A stretch of 64,000 bases of DNA from Clostridia bacterium (lineage in GTDB: Bacteria > Bacillota > Clostridia > Christensenellales > Borkfalkiaceae): positions 62,001 to 126,000 of the forward strand of contig JAFTKX010000056.1 in assembly GCA_017453045.1 (NCBI GenBank). Direction: 5' to 3'. The first letter of the stretch is position 1. Each line of letters starts with the position of its first letter. The notes beneath the pieces are model-generated. The model was not told the origin of the DNA. It was given only the letters and a program-made list of their open reading frames with translations, and did not search any database. Both the position numbers and the translations under genes were made by a program. This document shows positions 1-8,500 of the stretch, in pieces.

Positions 1-915
1 TTACCCGATTATTTCGGTTTTGTAAAAGGCGTAGTTGATAGCGAACTTTCCTTAAACATTTCGCGTGAAACAATCCAACAAAGTCGTCAACTTAAACTCA
101 TAGGCTCTAATATCGAAAAGAAAATCAAAAACGAACTTTTAGATATGCAGAAAAACGAGCGCGAAAAATACGACGAGTTTTTCCAAAATTTTGGGCTTGG
201 GCTTAAGTACGGGCTTTATTCGAGTTACGGTTTAAACGCCGAAAATTTGAAAGACTTACTTATGTTTAAGTCTGCTAAAGACGGTAAGTTCGTTACCTTA
301 AAAGAATACGTTGAAAACCTTTCCAAAGAAGATAAATTTATCTATTACGGAACGGCGAAAACGGTTGACGCCGTTAAAAATTTGCCAAAGAGCGAAAGTT
401 TGTTAGAGAGCGGAAAGGATATACTTTGCTTTTTAGACGACGTTGACGAGTTTGCTATAAAAATGCTCGGCGAATATCAAGGAAAAACCTTTAAAAACGT
501 TTTAAGCGAAGATTTAAGTCAAAACGACGACGATCAAAAACTAAACCAAGAAAACGACGGAATTTTGCAAGAAATCAAAAATTGTCTTGGGGAAAAGGTT
601 GCAAAAGTTAAACTTTCGTCAAACCTTAAATCAAGACCTGTAAGCCTTTCTTCCGAAGGTGAAATTACGCTCGATATGGAAAGGGTTTTATCTACAATGC
701 CGGGTGGCGTAGAAGGCGTGAAAGCGCAAAAAGTTCTTGAAATAAATCCAAATCACGCTATCTTTGAAAAGTTAAAAAAGGTGTATTTAGAAGATAAAGA
801 CGCTCTTAAAGATTACGCGGAAATTTTATATTTTTCGGCGAGAATTTCTTTAGGGCTTGAAGTTGATAATTCAGCCGAAATGACGGATAAAATAATAGAC
901 GTTATTTCAAAATGA
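1..915 (+). CDS. htpG: Chaperone HtpG (Hsp90 family), C-terminal part
   Basis: The reading frame is open from base 1, so the start lies upstream of the window. The first codons read LPDYFGFVKGVVDSELSLN followed by ISRETIQQSRQL, which is the conserved Hsp90 middle-domain block (FVKGVVDS, LNISRE). The rest is the middle/C-terminal dimerisation region, which is less conserved and includes the typical run ending near the STMPGG segment. HtpG is a cytosolic ATP-dependent homodimeric chaperone; its N-terminal ATPase domain is outside the window. The gene ends 46 bp before cls on the same strand. No frameshift is visible. Identification is secure; the full length cannot be judged. Confidence 0.93.
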   Translation, partial: LPDYFGFVKGVVDSELSLNISRETIQQSRQLKLIGSNIEKKIKNELLDMQKNEREKYDEFFQNFGLGLKYGLYSSYGLNAENLKDLLMFKSAKDGKFVTLKEYVENLSKEDKFIYYGTAKTVDAVKNLPKSESLLESGKDILCFLDDVDEFAIKMLGEYQGKTFKNVLSEDLSQNDDDQKLNQENDGILQEIKNCLGEKVAKVKLSSNLKSRPVSLSSEGEITLDMERVLSTMPGGVEGVKAQKVLEINPNHAIFEKLKKVYLEDKDALKDYAEILYFSARISLGLEVDNSAEMTDKIIDVISK

Positions 916-961
916 TAGGCTATAAGTCGTTTAACATTAAAATTTTAACGAAGGCGGTAAT

Positions 962-2497
962 ATGAAAAGCAAAAAAACGCTACTGTTCGCGTCGCGATTT
1001 GTAATTATATTTTTAGCAATTATTTTACAAGTTGCTTCCATTTGGGTGTTGTTTGCAATGCTGGGCGTAAAATACGTTTGGGTAGACGCTTTGTTTAAAA
1101 TTGCAGGCGCGGTGTTGTTCTTCTCTATAATTAATAAAGACAAGCCTGCCGTTTATAAGTTGCCGTGGGTAATAGTTATACTTCTTGCTCCGCTAATGGG
1201 CATAGTAATTTATTATACTTTTGGAAACGTAAAACTCAGCAAAAAGCAAATGAGAAAATTTCGCCGAATTTACGACGAAAAACACGACGAATATTACAAA
1301 CAGTCCGAAATTTTTAGTCAAATGGAAAAGGACGGACTTATGGGCGCAGGCGCGATTAAATACGTAAAGAGTACGACTTCGCTCCCGGTGTTTAACAACT
1401 CGAAAACCACCTATCTGCCGTCTGGCGAAACTTTTTTTGAAAGTCTTTGCGAAGAACTTTTAAAAGCCGAAAAATATATCTTTTTAGAGTATTTTATCGT
1501 CGAAGAAGGTCAGATGTTAGACGGGGTTTTAAAAGCGTTAGAAGATAGGATAAATCACGGCGTTAAAATCTACTTTATGTACGACGACGTTGGTAGCATT
1601 GCAAAGGTTGAAAGCAAGTTTGATAAAAAACTTCGCGCAAAAGGCATAAATGCGAGAAAGTTTTTTAAGTTCGTGCCTATCGCGTCGGTCATTCACAACA
1701 ATAGAGACCATAGAAAAATTGCCGTAATTGACGGAAAGGTTGGTTTTATGAGTGGAGCGAATATTGCCGACGAGTATATCAACGTAAAAAAACCGTTTGG
1801 CAGATGGCTCGATAACGCTATAAAAATCGAAGGTCAAGCAACCGACAATTTGGTAAAACTTTTTATTCAACTTTACAACTTAACGGGTGGCGAAACTCTA
1901 AAAGAAGAAGACTTTATTTCTGTAGAGCATACAAACTTTTCCGATGGTTACGTTTTGCCTTTCGGGGACTCTCCGTCGCCGATTGATAAGGATAGAATTG
2001 CCGAGGGCGTTTATTTAGACGTTATTTCAAGGGCGCAAAAATATTTGTATATAACCACCCCCTATCTCATAGTTGACACCAACATTTTAGACGCATTAAA
2101 ACACGCGGTAAAAAGGGGGGTTGACGTAAGAATTATAATTCCGAAAATACCTGATAAAAAAGCGGTGTATTCGCTTACCAAGTCCGAGTGTAGAAATCTT
2201 AAAAAAGAAGGGGTAAGAATTTACGCTTACAAGGACGGATTTATTCATTCTAAAACAGTACTTGCAGACGGCGAAATTGCAATAGTGGGAACGGCGAACT
2301 TTGACTTTAGGTCTTTCGTTCATCACTTTGAATGCGCAACCCTACTTTGCAAAACTTCGTCAATAAACGATATATACGAAGACTTTTTGCGACTTTTCGA
2401 TAGAGAAACGGTTGAATTTACAGAACGAGAACTTACGCTTAAATGGTATGAACGACCGATTAAGGCAATAATAAATATTATCGCTCCGCTTATGTAA
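962..2497 (+). CDS. cls: Cardiolipin synthase (PLD family)
   Basis: This 511-residue protein has hydrophobic helices near residues 8-30, 34-55 and 60-80, followed by two phospholipase D motifs: HRKIAVIDG around residue 250 and HSKTVLADG around residue 429, each followed by a conserved Asp/Gly segment (GFMSGANIADEY; AIVGTANFDFRSF). This is the standard bacterial cardiolipin synthase layout and near the usual length (about 480-515). The enzyme condenses two phosphatidylglycerol molecules to cardiolipin and glycerol at the membrane. The start ATG follows AAGGCGGTAAT. It lies between htpG and an independently promoted rubrerythrin gene, so no pathway context is evident. A related PLD phosphatidyltransferase role is the only real alternative. 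Confidence 0.93.
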   Translation: MKSKKTLLFASRFVIIFLAIILQVASIWVLFAMLGVKYVWVDALFKIAGAVLFFSIINKDKPAVYKLPWVIVILLAPLMGIVIYYTFGNVKLSKKQMRKFRRIYDEKHDEYYKQSEIFSQMEKDGLMGAGAIKYVKSTTSLPVFNNSKTTYLPSGETFFESLCEELLKAEKYIFLEYFIVEEGQMLDGVLKALEDRINHGVKIYFMYDDVGSIAKVESKFDKKLRAKGINARKFFKFVPIASVIHNNRDHRKIAVIDGKVGFMSGANIADEYINVKKPFGRWLDNAIKIEGQATDNLVKLFIQLYNLTGGETLKEEDFISVEHTNFSDGYVLPFGDSPSPIDKDRIAEGVYLDVISRAQKYLYITTPYLIVDTNILDALKHAVKRGVDVRIIIPKIPDKKAVYSLTKSECRNLKKEGVRIYAYKDGFIHSKTVLADGEIAIVGTANFDFRSFVHHFECATLLCKTSSINDIYEDFLRLFDRETVEFTERELTLKWYERPIKAIINIIAPLM

Positions 2498-2511
2498 AAT
2501 TTCAAAATCTA

Positions 2512-2540
2512 TTGACAAGTAAAAAATGTGGTATTATAAT
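2512..2540 (+). promoter_or_regulatory. Sigma-A type promoter of the rubrerythrin gene
   Basis: TTGACA (2512-2517), a 17-bp spacer and TATAAT (2535-2540) form a perfect consensus promoter. It lies about 30 bp upstream of the rubrerythrin start, with an AAAGGAGA ribosome-binding site between. The strength suggests high constitutive expression. Confidence 0.85.
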
Positions 2541-2571
2541 AAAATCAATAAGTTAAAAGGAGATAAAATCT

Positions 2572-3105
2572 ATGGAACTTAAAGGTTCAAAAACCGAAAG
2601 AAACTTATGGGAAGCGTTCGCAGGCGAAAGTCAAGCGAGAAACAAATACACCTATTTTGCAAGCGTTGCTAAAAAGGCAGGCTACGAACAAATAGCCGAA
2701 ATCTTTTTAAAGACTGCTGAAAACGAAAAAGAACACGCTAAACTTTGGTTTAAAGCGCTCGGCGAACTTGGCGACACCGCTCAAAATCTTCTTCACGCAG
2801 CCGAAGGCGAAAATTACGAGTGGACTGATATGTACGCTAAATTTGCAGAAGAAGCCGAAGAAGAAGGCTTTTTAGAACTTGCGTTCAAGTTTAGAGAAGT
2901 TGCCAAAATAGAAAAATCTCACGAAGAAAGATATAGAGCGCTTTTAAATAACGTCGAAATGAAAGCCGTATTTGAAAAAGCGGGCGAAACAATGTGGGAA
3001 TGCCGTAATTGCGGACATCTCGTAATGGGTAAAAAAGCCCCCGAAGTATGTCCTGTATGCGCTCATCCGCAGGCTTACTTCGAAGTTAGAAAAGAAAACT
3101 ACTAA
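2572..3105 (+). CDS. rbr: Rubrerythrin
   Basis: The 177-residue protein has an N-terminal ferritin-like four-helix domain with the diiron ligand pattern (Glu in [20 protein letters not shown], and a second pair in the EEAEEEGF and [10 protein letters not shown] segments). A C-terminal rubredoxin-like zinc ribbon/Fe(Cys)4 domain follows, with CRNCGH near residue 144 and CPVCAHP near 161. Rubrerythrins reduce hydrogen peroxide in the cytosol of anaerobes using NAD(P)H-derived electrons. The gene stands alone with its own consensus promoter at 2512-2540 and is followed directly by a block of structured repeats. The domain order is the classical ferritin-rubredoxin order. Confidence 0.96.
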   Translation: MELKGSKTERNLWEAFAGESQARNKYTYFASVAKKAGYEQIAEIFLKTAENEKEHAKLWFKALGELGDTAQNLLHAAEGENYEWTDMYAKFAEEAEEEGFLELAFKFREVAKIEKSHEERYRALLNNVEMKAVFEKAGETMWECRNCGHLVMGKKAPEVCPVCAHPQAYFEVRKENY

Positions 3106-3230
3106 TTTAAAGGTTTATAAACTGCATTATACTTCGTTTCTAAAAAGCGATAGCAACTGGGATGACCAACAAGGTCTATCCCACCTGCTATCGTTTTTTG
3201 AGCCTTGTCTAACTTGTTTCTAACCCTTTA
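3106..3230 (+). repeat. Structured repeat, copy A
   Basis: This is the first of a tandem array that begins at the last base of the rubrerythrin stop codon. The left end TTTAAAGGTTTATAAAC is imperfectly complementary to the right end TTTCTAACCCTTTA. Inside, GCGATAGCA pairs with TGCTATCGT and TGGGA pairs with TCCCA, separated by an AC/CC internal loop. The apex is TGACCAACAAGGTCTA at 3163-3178. A T-rich tract and GAGCCTT follow the stem, so it could also terminate rbr transcription. No ORF is present. Confidence 0.8.
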
Positions 3231-3231
3231 A

Positions 3232-3356
3232 TTTAAAGGCTATATACATCGCACCGCGTTGTTTACTGTATCAAAAAGGCGACCACAATGACCAACAAGG
3301 TCTATTGTGTCCGCCTTTTTTACGAGCCTTGCGGTGTTCGTATCTAATCCTTTAAA
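3232..3356 (+). repeat. Structured repeat, copy B
   Basis: Second unit of the array. The termini TTTAAAGGCTATATAC and GTATCTAATCCTTTAAA are complementary. A second stem pairs CACCGC (about 3251-3256) with GCGGTG (about 3331-3336). The central stem pairs AAAAAGGCG with CGCCTTTTT, then an AC/TC internal loop, then CACAA with TTGTG around the apex TGACCAACAAGGTCTA (3289-3304). GAGCCTTG follows. Confidence 0.8.
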
Positions 3357-3477
3357 TACTACATTGTAAGGGCAGAGCAAAATACACGGATGCAACGTCA
3401 CATTGCTGACCAACAAGGTCAACCAAGTCTTCTCGCGATCACGAGCCTTGGTGTGCTCGTATCTAAGCCTTTAAACG
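3351..3477 (+). repeat. Structured repeat, copy C (divergent)
   Basis: Third unit, sharing its first bases with the end of copy B. It keeps the TGACCAACAAGGTC motif (3407-3420), the GAGCCTTG block and the right end CTCGTATCTAAGCCTTTAAA. Its central part differs: it carries CACGGATGCAACGTCACATTGCT, which resembles the copies at 27165-27373, so it looks like a hybrid of two subtypes. Confidence 0.65.
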
Positions 3478-3478
3478 A

Positions 3479-3556
3479 GTTTAAAGCGAATATTTCGTAG
3501 GGGGGCTTGCCCCTCCCTATTCTAATTATTAACTTGCTCGTATCAAATTTTAAATA
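3479..3556 (+). repeat. Shortened repeat-like unit, copy D
   Basis: The end CTTGCTCGTATC plus TTTTAAA matches the family's right end and GTTTAAAGCGA resembles its left end, but the apical motif is replaced by the hairpin AGGGGGGCTTGCCCCTCCCT. The same hairpin recurs at 27397-27419. It is probably a degenerate or fused unit. Confidence 0.5.
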
Positions 3557-3573
3557 CTCATTTCATATAAAGA

Positions 3574-3603
3574 AAAAACGATAGCGACGTTGCTATCGTT
3601 TTT
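3574..3603. terminator. Bidirectional terminator hairpin after sepF
   Basis: AAAAACGATAGC pairs with GCTATCGTTTTT around a 6-nt loop. A-tracts and T-tracts on both sides allow termination in both directions, for sepF (minus) and for anything read through the repeat array (plus). The stem sequence CGATAGC also appears in the central stem of repeat copy A. Confidence 0.75.
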
Positions 3604-3610
3604 AAAATTT

Positions 3611-3937
3611 TTAGTTTGTTCTTACACCGTTTGGGGTAAAAATGTAAATGTCTTTTTGCAGTTCGCTAACACCGCCGTTTATAGCGTATACCGCGCCCGA
3701 AAGCAAGTCTACAACCCTTTGCGCCGTTGATTCTCTAACTTCCGAAAGGTGAACTATCGCAGGTCTGCCTGCTAAAAGCGTGTCGATAATTTTTGCAACG
3801 TCGTCAAAAGAGCGTGGTTTAAAAATATCTATATTGCTATTTGAAGTTGAAAAGCCCGAACGTTGCGATTGCTCTTTTTTAGTCGCGCTTTTTTCTTCGG
3901 CAGTTTTTTTCTTTGAAAAGAAATCGAAAATTCCCAT
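3611..3937 (-). CDS. sepF: Cell division protein SepF
   Basis: The 108-residue protein starts with the short amphipathic membrane-binding helix MGIFDFFSKKK, then a low-complexity linker, then the conserved SepF core (IDIFKPRSFDDVAKIID, GRPAIVHL, VVDLLSGAVYAINGG, FTPNGV). SepF tethers FtsZ to the membrane and shapes the Z-ring in Gram-positive bacteria. It is somewhat shorter than B. subtilis SepF because the linker is short. It lies 5 bp downstream of yggS, the usual yggS-sepF pairing, with an AAAGGAG site ahead of its ATG. Confidence 0.95.
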   Translation of the reverse strand: MGIFDFFSKKKTAEEKSATKKEQSQRSGFSTSNSNIDIFKPRSFDDVAKIIDTLLAGRPAIVHLSEVRESTAQRVVDLLSGAVYAINGGVSELQKDIYIFTPNGVRTN

Positions 3938-3942
3938 AATAA

Positions 3943-4602
3943 TTAACTCCTTTTACCGAATAGCGAAGAACCTATCCTTATCATATTGCTTCCGTTTTGA
4001 ATTGCTATTTTATAGTCGCCCGACATACCTATCGAAAGGTATTTTAGGGTTTGAGTGTCAAATTTTATTTGGTCGTAAAAATCTCTAACGTTTTTGCAAG
4101 CAGTCGCCAAAACTTCTTGGTCGTCGCTTATGGGAAGCATTGCCATAACTCCTACAAGTTCAAGGCTATTTTGCTCAATAATCGACTTATAGAGCGTTTT
4201 TGCTTGCTTTAAACTCGCTCCCGTCTTGTTTTCTTCTTCGCCTGCGTTAATTTCGAGCATAACTTTTTGTACTATGCCGAGTTGCTCTGCTTTTTTGCCT
4301 ATTGCTTGGGCTAAATCTATTGACGAAACCGAGTCTATTATATCGGCTTTCCCCACGACATATTTTAACTTATTTTCTTGCAAAGTTCCAATAAAGTGTT
4401 TTACGCAAGGGTGGTAAAGCGAAAACTTATCTCTAAACTCTTGCGCTCTGTTTTCGCCGATATGGGTAAGCCCTAAATCTATGGCTTGATTAACCCTTTC
4501 TATATCAACGAATTTAGTCGCGCCGACGAGCGTTATTTTTTCACCGAGATTATTGCCGTTTTCAATTTCTTTAAAAAACTTTTGCAAATTTTCTTTAAGC
4601 AT
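3943..4602 (-). CDS. yggS: YggS/PROSC-type pyridoxal-phosphate homeostasis protein
   Basis: The 219-residue protein is a single PLP-binding TIM barrel of the YggS/PLPBP family. The PLP lysine is in LVGATK near residue 30, and the family blocks IGENRAQEF, HFIGTLQENKLKY and SIGMSGDYKIAI are all present; the last binds the phosphate. The family buffers free PLP and affects amino-acid balance and has no confirmed catalytic activity. It heads a two-gene operon with sepF. The Q in LQENK matches the common LQxNK motif. Identification is secure; the symbol follows the family name. Confidence 0.94.
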   Translation of the reverse strand: MLKENLQKFFKEIENGNNLGEKITLVGATKFVDIERVNQAIDLGLTHIGENRAQEFRDKFSLYHPCVKHFIGTLQENKLKYVVGKADIIDSVSSIDLAQAIGKKAEQLGIVQKVMLEINAGEEENKTGASLKQAKTLYKSIIEQNSLELVGVMAMLPISDDQEVLATACKNVRDFYDQIKFDTQTLKYLSIGMSGDYKIAIQNGSNMIRIGSSLFGKRS

Positions 4603-4624
4603 AATCTCCCCCTACTAAAATCAA

Positions 4625-4648
4625 GCGGTCGGAAAAAATCCCGACCGC
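4625..4648 (-). terminator. Terminator downstream of the SRP RNA
   Basis: GCGGTCGG and CCGACCGC form a perfect 8-bp stem with an 8-nt loop of A/T bases. It lies just past the 3' end of the minus-strand SRP RNA and before yggS. On the minus strand it is followed by TTGATTTTAG, so termination is plausible but the T-tract is weak. Confidence 0.6.
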
Positions 4649-4660
4649 GTTTTAGTCAAA

Positions 4661-4926
4661 ACTGCGCAACTCTCTTTGACACGTCGCACCGAAGCGGAAA
4701 CGGGGCAGGTCGCTACTTCAAAGCTACCTTATGGCACACGCAAAATACCGTTTAGTGCTGCTATATTCCTATCCTGACACGGTTCGCGGGTTTACGTTGC
4801 ATAAGACCTTGTTATCAACACGCCTTACCACGCGCAGCCAACCATACGTCGTGCCGGGGAGAGTATTCAGCCTTGCTATAGCGGATTGCAAGTACAGGGC
4901 ACCGCTAACTCCCCGCCTAGCGCAGT
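4661..4926 (-). ncRNA. ffs: Signal recognition particle RNA, large (Bacillus/Clostridium) type
   Basis: On the minus strand the 5' part reads CTGCGCTAGGCGGGGAGTT followed by AGCGGTGCCCTGTAC and CAATCCGCTATAGC, the Alu-domain sequence of large Gram-positive SRP RNAs. The Ffh-binding domain reads GTGTCAGG-ATA-GGAA-TAT-AGCAGCAC, with the invariant GTCAGG/AGCAGC asymmetric loop and a GGAA tetraloop. The extreme 5' CTGCGC and 3' GCGCAG pair to close the molecule. The length is about 266 nt, typical of the class. The three base pairs under the tetraloop are A-T rather than the common TCC/GGA, a compensated change. It scaffolds Ffh for co-translational targeting. Confidence 0.95.
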
Positions 4927-4932
4927 AAATAC

Positions 4933-4961
4933 ATTTTACATTACTTTTCAAATTTTTGCAA
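4933..4961 (-). promoter_or_regulatory. Promoter of the SRP RNA gene
   Basis: On the minus strand TTGCAA, a 17-bp spacer and TAAAAT are followed 7 bp later by the first bases of the SRP RNA, which fits the expected transcription start. Confidence 0.75.
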
Positions 4962-4991
4962 CCGATTTTATGCCTATATTTGTCAAAACGC

Positions 4992-5040
4992 TTTACACGG
5001 GTAAAAATTTTTGCTAATATATATTAGTAATTACTAATAT
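4992..5040 (+). promoter_or_regulatory. Promoter of the ileS leader with a 20-bp palindrome at +1
   Basis: TTTACA (4992-4997), 17 bp and TAATAT (5015-5020) give a good sigma-A promoter. Immediately downstream, 5021-5040 is a perfect palindrome with arms ATATTAGTAA and TTACTAATAT. The predicted start site (about 5027) lies inside it, so it may be an operator or simply an AT-rich start region. Confidence 0.7.
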
Positions 5041-5272
5041 TAAAGGCGTTGACGGAAACAAGTCTTTTAAAAAAGCCCACTACAGCGAGTCGGAACGGTG
5101 AGAGCCGACGTGAAGATTTTTAAAAGGTATCCTTCCCGAGCCGTAGGGCTGAAAGGTAACGATTAAGCCTTGCCGTTTACTTTGCGTTAAAAGTTTAAGT
5201 GCCGAACAAGTATTGTTTGGAAAAGAAGTGGTACCGCGAGCAAAATCGTCTTCTTGCAAGACGATTTTTTTT
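5041..5272 (+). promoter_or_regulatory. T-box leader of ileS
   Basis: The T-box bulge sequence AGAAGTGGTACCGCG is at 5224-5238 and the terminator hairpin is at 5245-5265 (arms ATCGTCTT and AAGACGAT, then a run of T). The upstream region has Stem I features: AGTCGGAACGGTGAGAGCCGAC, then CCCGAGCCGTAGGGCTGAAAGG. The codon ATC at 5129-5131 is the likely specifier and would match isoleucine. Uncharged tRNA-Ile should stabilise the antiterminator and allow ileS transcription. Recognition of the class is firm; the specifier position is inferred. Confidence 0.88.
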
Positions 5273-5393
5273 GTGCTTATAAACTTCGTTATGCGTCGTT
5301 TCTGTGTCGCCCTCAAAACTTTGGTGACCAACAAGGTCTACCAAATCTTTTCGGGCTCACGAGCCTTGCCTAACTCGTTTCTAAACCCAAAAA
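5268..5393 (+). repeat. Structured repeat, copy E1
   Basis: This copy starts in the T-tract of the T-box terminator. The left end is GTGCTTATAAACTTCG and the right end CTCGTTTCTAAACCC. TTTGG pairs with CCAAA around the apex TGACCAACAAGGTCTA (5325-5340), with the AC/TC internal loop beneath and a stem of AAA/TTT and CCC/GGG with two mismatches. GTTATGC faces GCCTAAC with a single mismatch, forming the second stem. Confidence 0.78.
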
Positions 5394-5514
5394 TTGTGCT
5401 TATAAACTTCGTTATGCATCGTTTCTGTTTCAAAAACCCGACGTCAATGACCAACAAGGTCTATTGACTCCGCGTTTTTTCACGAGCCTTGCCTAACTCG
5501 TTTCTAAACCCAAA
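5394..5514 (+). repeat. Structured repeat, copy E2
   Basis: Tandem to E1 at a 123-bp period, with nearly identical flanks but a different core. GTCAA pairs with TTGAC around TGACCAACAAGGTCTA (5448-5463), above the AC/TC loop and a lower stem of AAAAACCCG with CGCGTTTTTT. It ends about 77 bp before the ileS start codon, so both copies are in the ileS mRNA 5' leader. Confidence 0.78.
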
Positions 5515-5590
5515 TCGCACTTTATATCAATCAAAAAATCAACAAAATTTTAAAACTATAGTCAAAAGTTTAACTGTTAAAGGAGAAACT

Positions 5591-8500
5591 ATGTACAAAA
5601 AAGTAGACGCGTCGCTTAATTTTTTAGGCAGAGAAAAAGAAGTTATTGATTTTTGGAACGAAAATCACGTCTTTGAAAAGAGCATTGCTAAAAACGAAGG
5701 TAATGAAGAATTTACTTTTTACGACGGTCCGCCGACGGCAAACGGCAAACCGCATATAGGGCACGTTTTAACCCGTGTTATGAAAGACATTATCCCAAGA
5801 TACCAAACAATGAAAGGCAAGCACGTTTTAAGAAAAGCGGGCTGGGATACGCACGGTCTTCCCGTTGAACTTGAAATCGAGAAAAAACTCGGGCTTGACG
5901 GCAAGCAAGATATTGAAAAGTACGGTATTGAACCTTTCATAAAAGAGTGTAAGCAGTCTGTTTGGAAATACACTTCAGAGTGGAAAGTTATGAGCGAAAG
6001 GCTCGGATACTGGGTAGATATGGAAAAACCGTACGTAACTTACGACGATAACTATATCGAATCGGTATGGTGGGCGCTTAAAACTATCAGCGACAAAGGG
6101 CTTTTATACAAGGGTTATAAAATCGTTCCTTATTGTCCGCGTTGTGGAACGGCTCTTTCTTCGCACGAAGTTGCGCAAGGTTATAAAGACGTAAAAGAAA
6201 AGTCTATTTTCGTTAAATTTAAGGTTAAGGAAAAGGAGAATACCTATTTCCTCGTTTGGACTACTACGCCTTGGACTCTTTCTTCAAACGTTGCTCTTTG
6301 TATGCATGCCGATTACGACTACGTTGAAATTTCGGCAAACGGCGAAAATTATATTTTAGCCGAAGCGCTCGTTCCAACTCTTTTTGAAGATTACGAAATA
6401 ATCTCTCGTAAAAAAGGTAGCGAGTACGAAAGAGTAGAATACGAACCTATGTACCCTTACGCTCTCGGCACGTTCAAGCAAAAGGCTTACTACGTAACCA
6501 ACGCCGAATACGTAACGCTTACCGACGGTACGGGTATCGTCCACATTGCGCCTGCCTTTGGTGAAGACGACGCGCAGGTTGGTAGAAAATACGACCTTCC
6601 GTTTGTTCAAATGGTAAACGAAAGGGGTAGATTCGTTGAAGAAGTTACGCCGTATAAAGATATGTTCGTAAAAGACGCGGACAAACTTATCATAAAAGAC
6701 TTAAAAGAATCGGGCGTGTTATTTAAAGAAACTCTTTTTGAGCACAGTTATCCTTTCTGTTGGAGATGTAACACACCGCTACTTTACTATGCGAGAAGTT
6801 CTTGGTTTATAAAGACTACGGCTATAAAAGATCAACTTATCGCGTCGAACAAGTCGGTAAACTGGATGCCCGAAACTATCGGAACGGGTAGAATGGGCAA
6901 TTTCTTAGAAAACGTTATCGACTGGGGACTTTCGAGAGAAAGATACTGGGGAACTCCGCTTCCTATTTGGGTTTGCGACGACTGCTCAGAGATTCACGTA
7001 ATGGGCTCTAAAGCCGAACTCAAAGAAAAATGCGGACTTTCGGGCGATATTGAACTTCACCGTCCGTATATCGACGCTCCTACTTGCAAGTGCGGTAAGT
7101 GCGGTGGGGTAATGAGAAGGGTAAAAGAAGTTATCGACTGTTGGTTTGACTCTGGCTCAATGCCGTTTGCTCAACACCACTATCCTTTTGAAAATAAAGA
7201 ACTTTTTGAAAAGCAATTCCCTGCCGATTTTATATCCGAAGCAGTTGACCAAACTCGCGGATGGTTCTATACGCTTTTGACAATTTCGACCTTGCTTTTT
7301 GGCAAAGCGCCGTTTAAAAATTGTATCGTTTTAGGACACGTCAACGATAAAAACGGTCTTAAAATGAGTAAGCATATCGGAAACGTAGTAGATCCTTGGA
7401 CTATACTCGACAAGCAAGGCGCGGACGCTGTAAGATGGTATTTCTACACGGGTAGCGCGCCGTGGCTTCCGTCAAGATTCTCTGAAGAAGCCGTTTCCGA
7501 AGGTCAAAGAAAGTTTATGGGTACGCTTTGGAATACCTACGCGTTTTTCGTGTTATACGCGGACATTGATAAGTATAATCCTGCGGACTATAAACTTGAA
7601 GATTGTAAACTTTCTCTTATGGATAAATGGGCTTTGTCTAAACTCAACACTTTGATAAAGACGGTTGACGAAGGCTTGGCTGAATATAAGATTTTTGAAA
7701 CTGCAAGGCTTATTCAAGACTACGTTGACGAACTTTCCAACTGGTACGTTCGCCGTGGTAGAGAAAGATATTGGGGTAAGGAAATGACCGAAGATAAGGT
7801 TGCCGCTTACACCACTTTGTATACGATTTTAGTAACTTTAGCAAAGATAAGCGCGCCTTACGTTCCGTTTATGGCGGAGAGTATTTATCAAAATCTCGTT
7901 CCTAATTTCCATAAAGACGCGCCCGTTTCAGTTCACCTTTGCGACTTCCCCGTTTGCGACGAAAAGATGGTTGATAGCGAACTTGAAGAAGGTATGCAAG
8001 ACGTATTAGAAATAGTTGCTTTAGGTAGAGCGGCGAGAAACGGTAGCAATATTAAAAACCGTCAACCACTTAAAAAACTCTATGTTGCAACCGATAGAAA
8101 GGTTAAACTTACCGAAGGTCTTTACGAGATTGCAAGGGACGAACTCAACATTAAAGAGTTTGAAATTCTTGCCGACGCGTCGGCTTTCGTAATTTATAAA
8201 CTTAAACCGCAACTCAAGATTTTAGGACCTAAATACGGCTCTAAACTCGGCGCTATTAGGAATTTCCTTGACACTTGCAATGCAAAAGAAGTCGTTGCAA
8301 CGGTAAAAGCAGGCAAGACCTACACCGTAAATTTAGGTGGAACTGACGTCGAATTTACTTTAGACGACCTTTTGATTTCAAGCGAGCCTGCCGAAGGTTT
8401 CGTGTCTGAAAGTTCTCTTGGCTTAACCGTCGTTTTAGACGCTCACATAACCGAAGAACTTTTACTCGAAGGTATGGAAAGAGAACTCGTTTCTCGTATT

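Noticed and set aside
3106-3556. Integron attC-like sites
   Set aside because: Tandem hairpins with complementary ends and GTCTAAC or ATCTAAC (RYYYAAC-like) sequences suggested attC. The matching GTTRRRY is not in the expected place, no cassette ORFs lie between units and no tyrosine integrase is present.
5489-5590. Upstream start of ileS
   Set aside because: It lies in a structured repeat and lacks a ribosome-binding site; the ATG at 5591 has one and fits the family.
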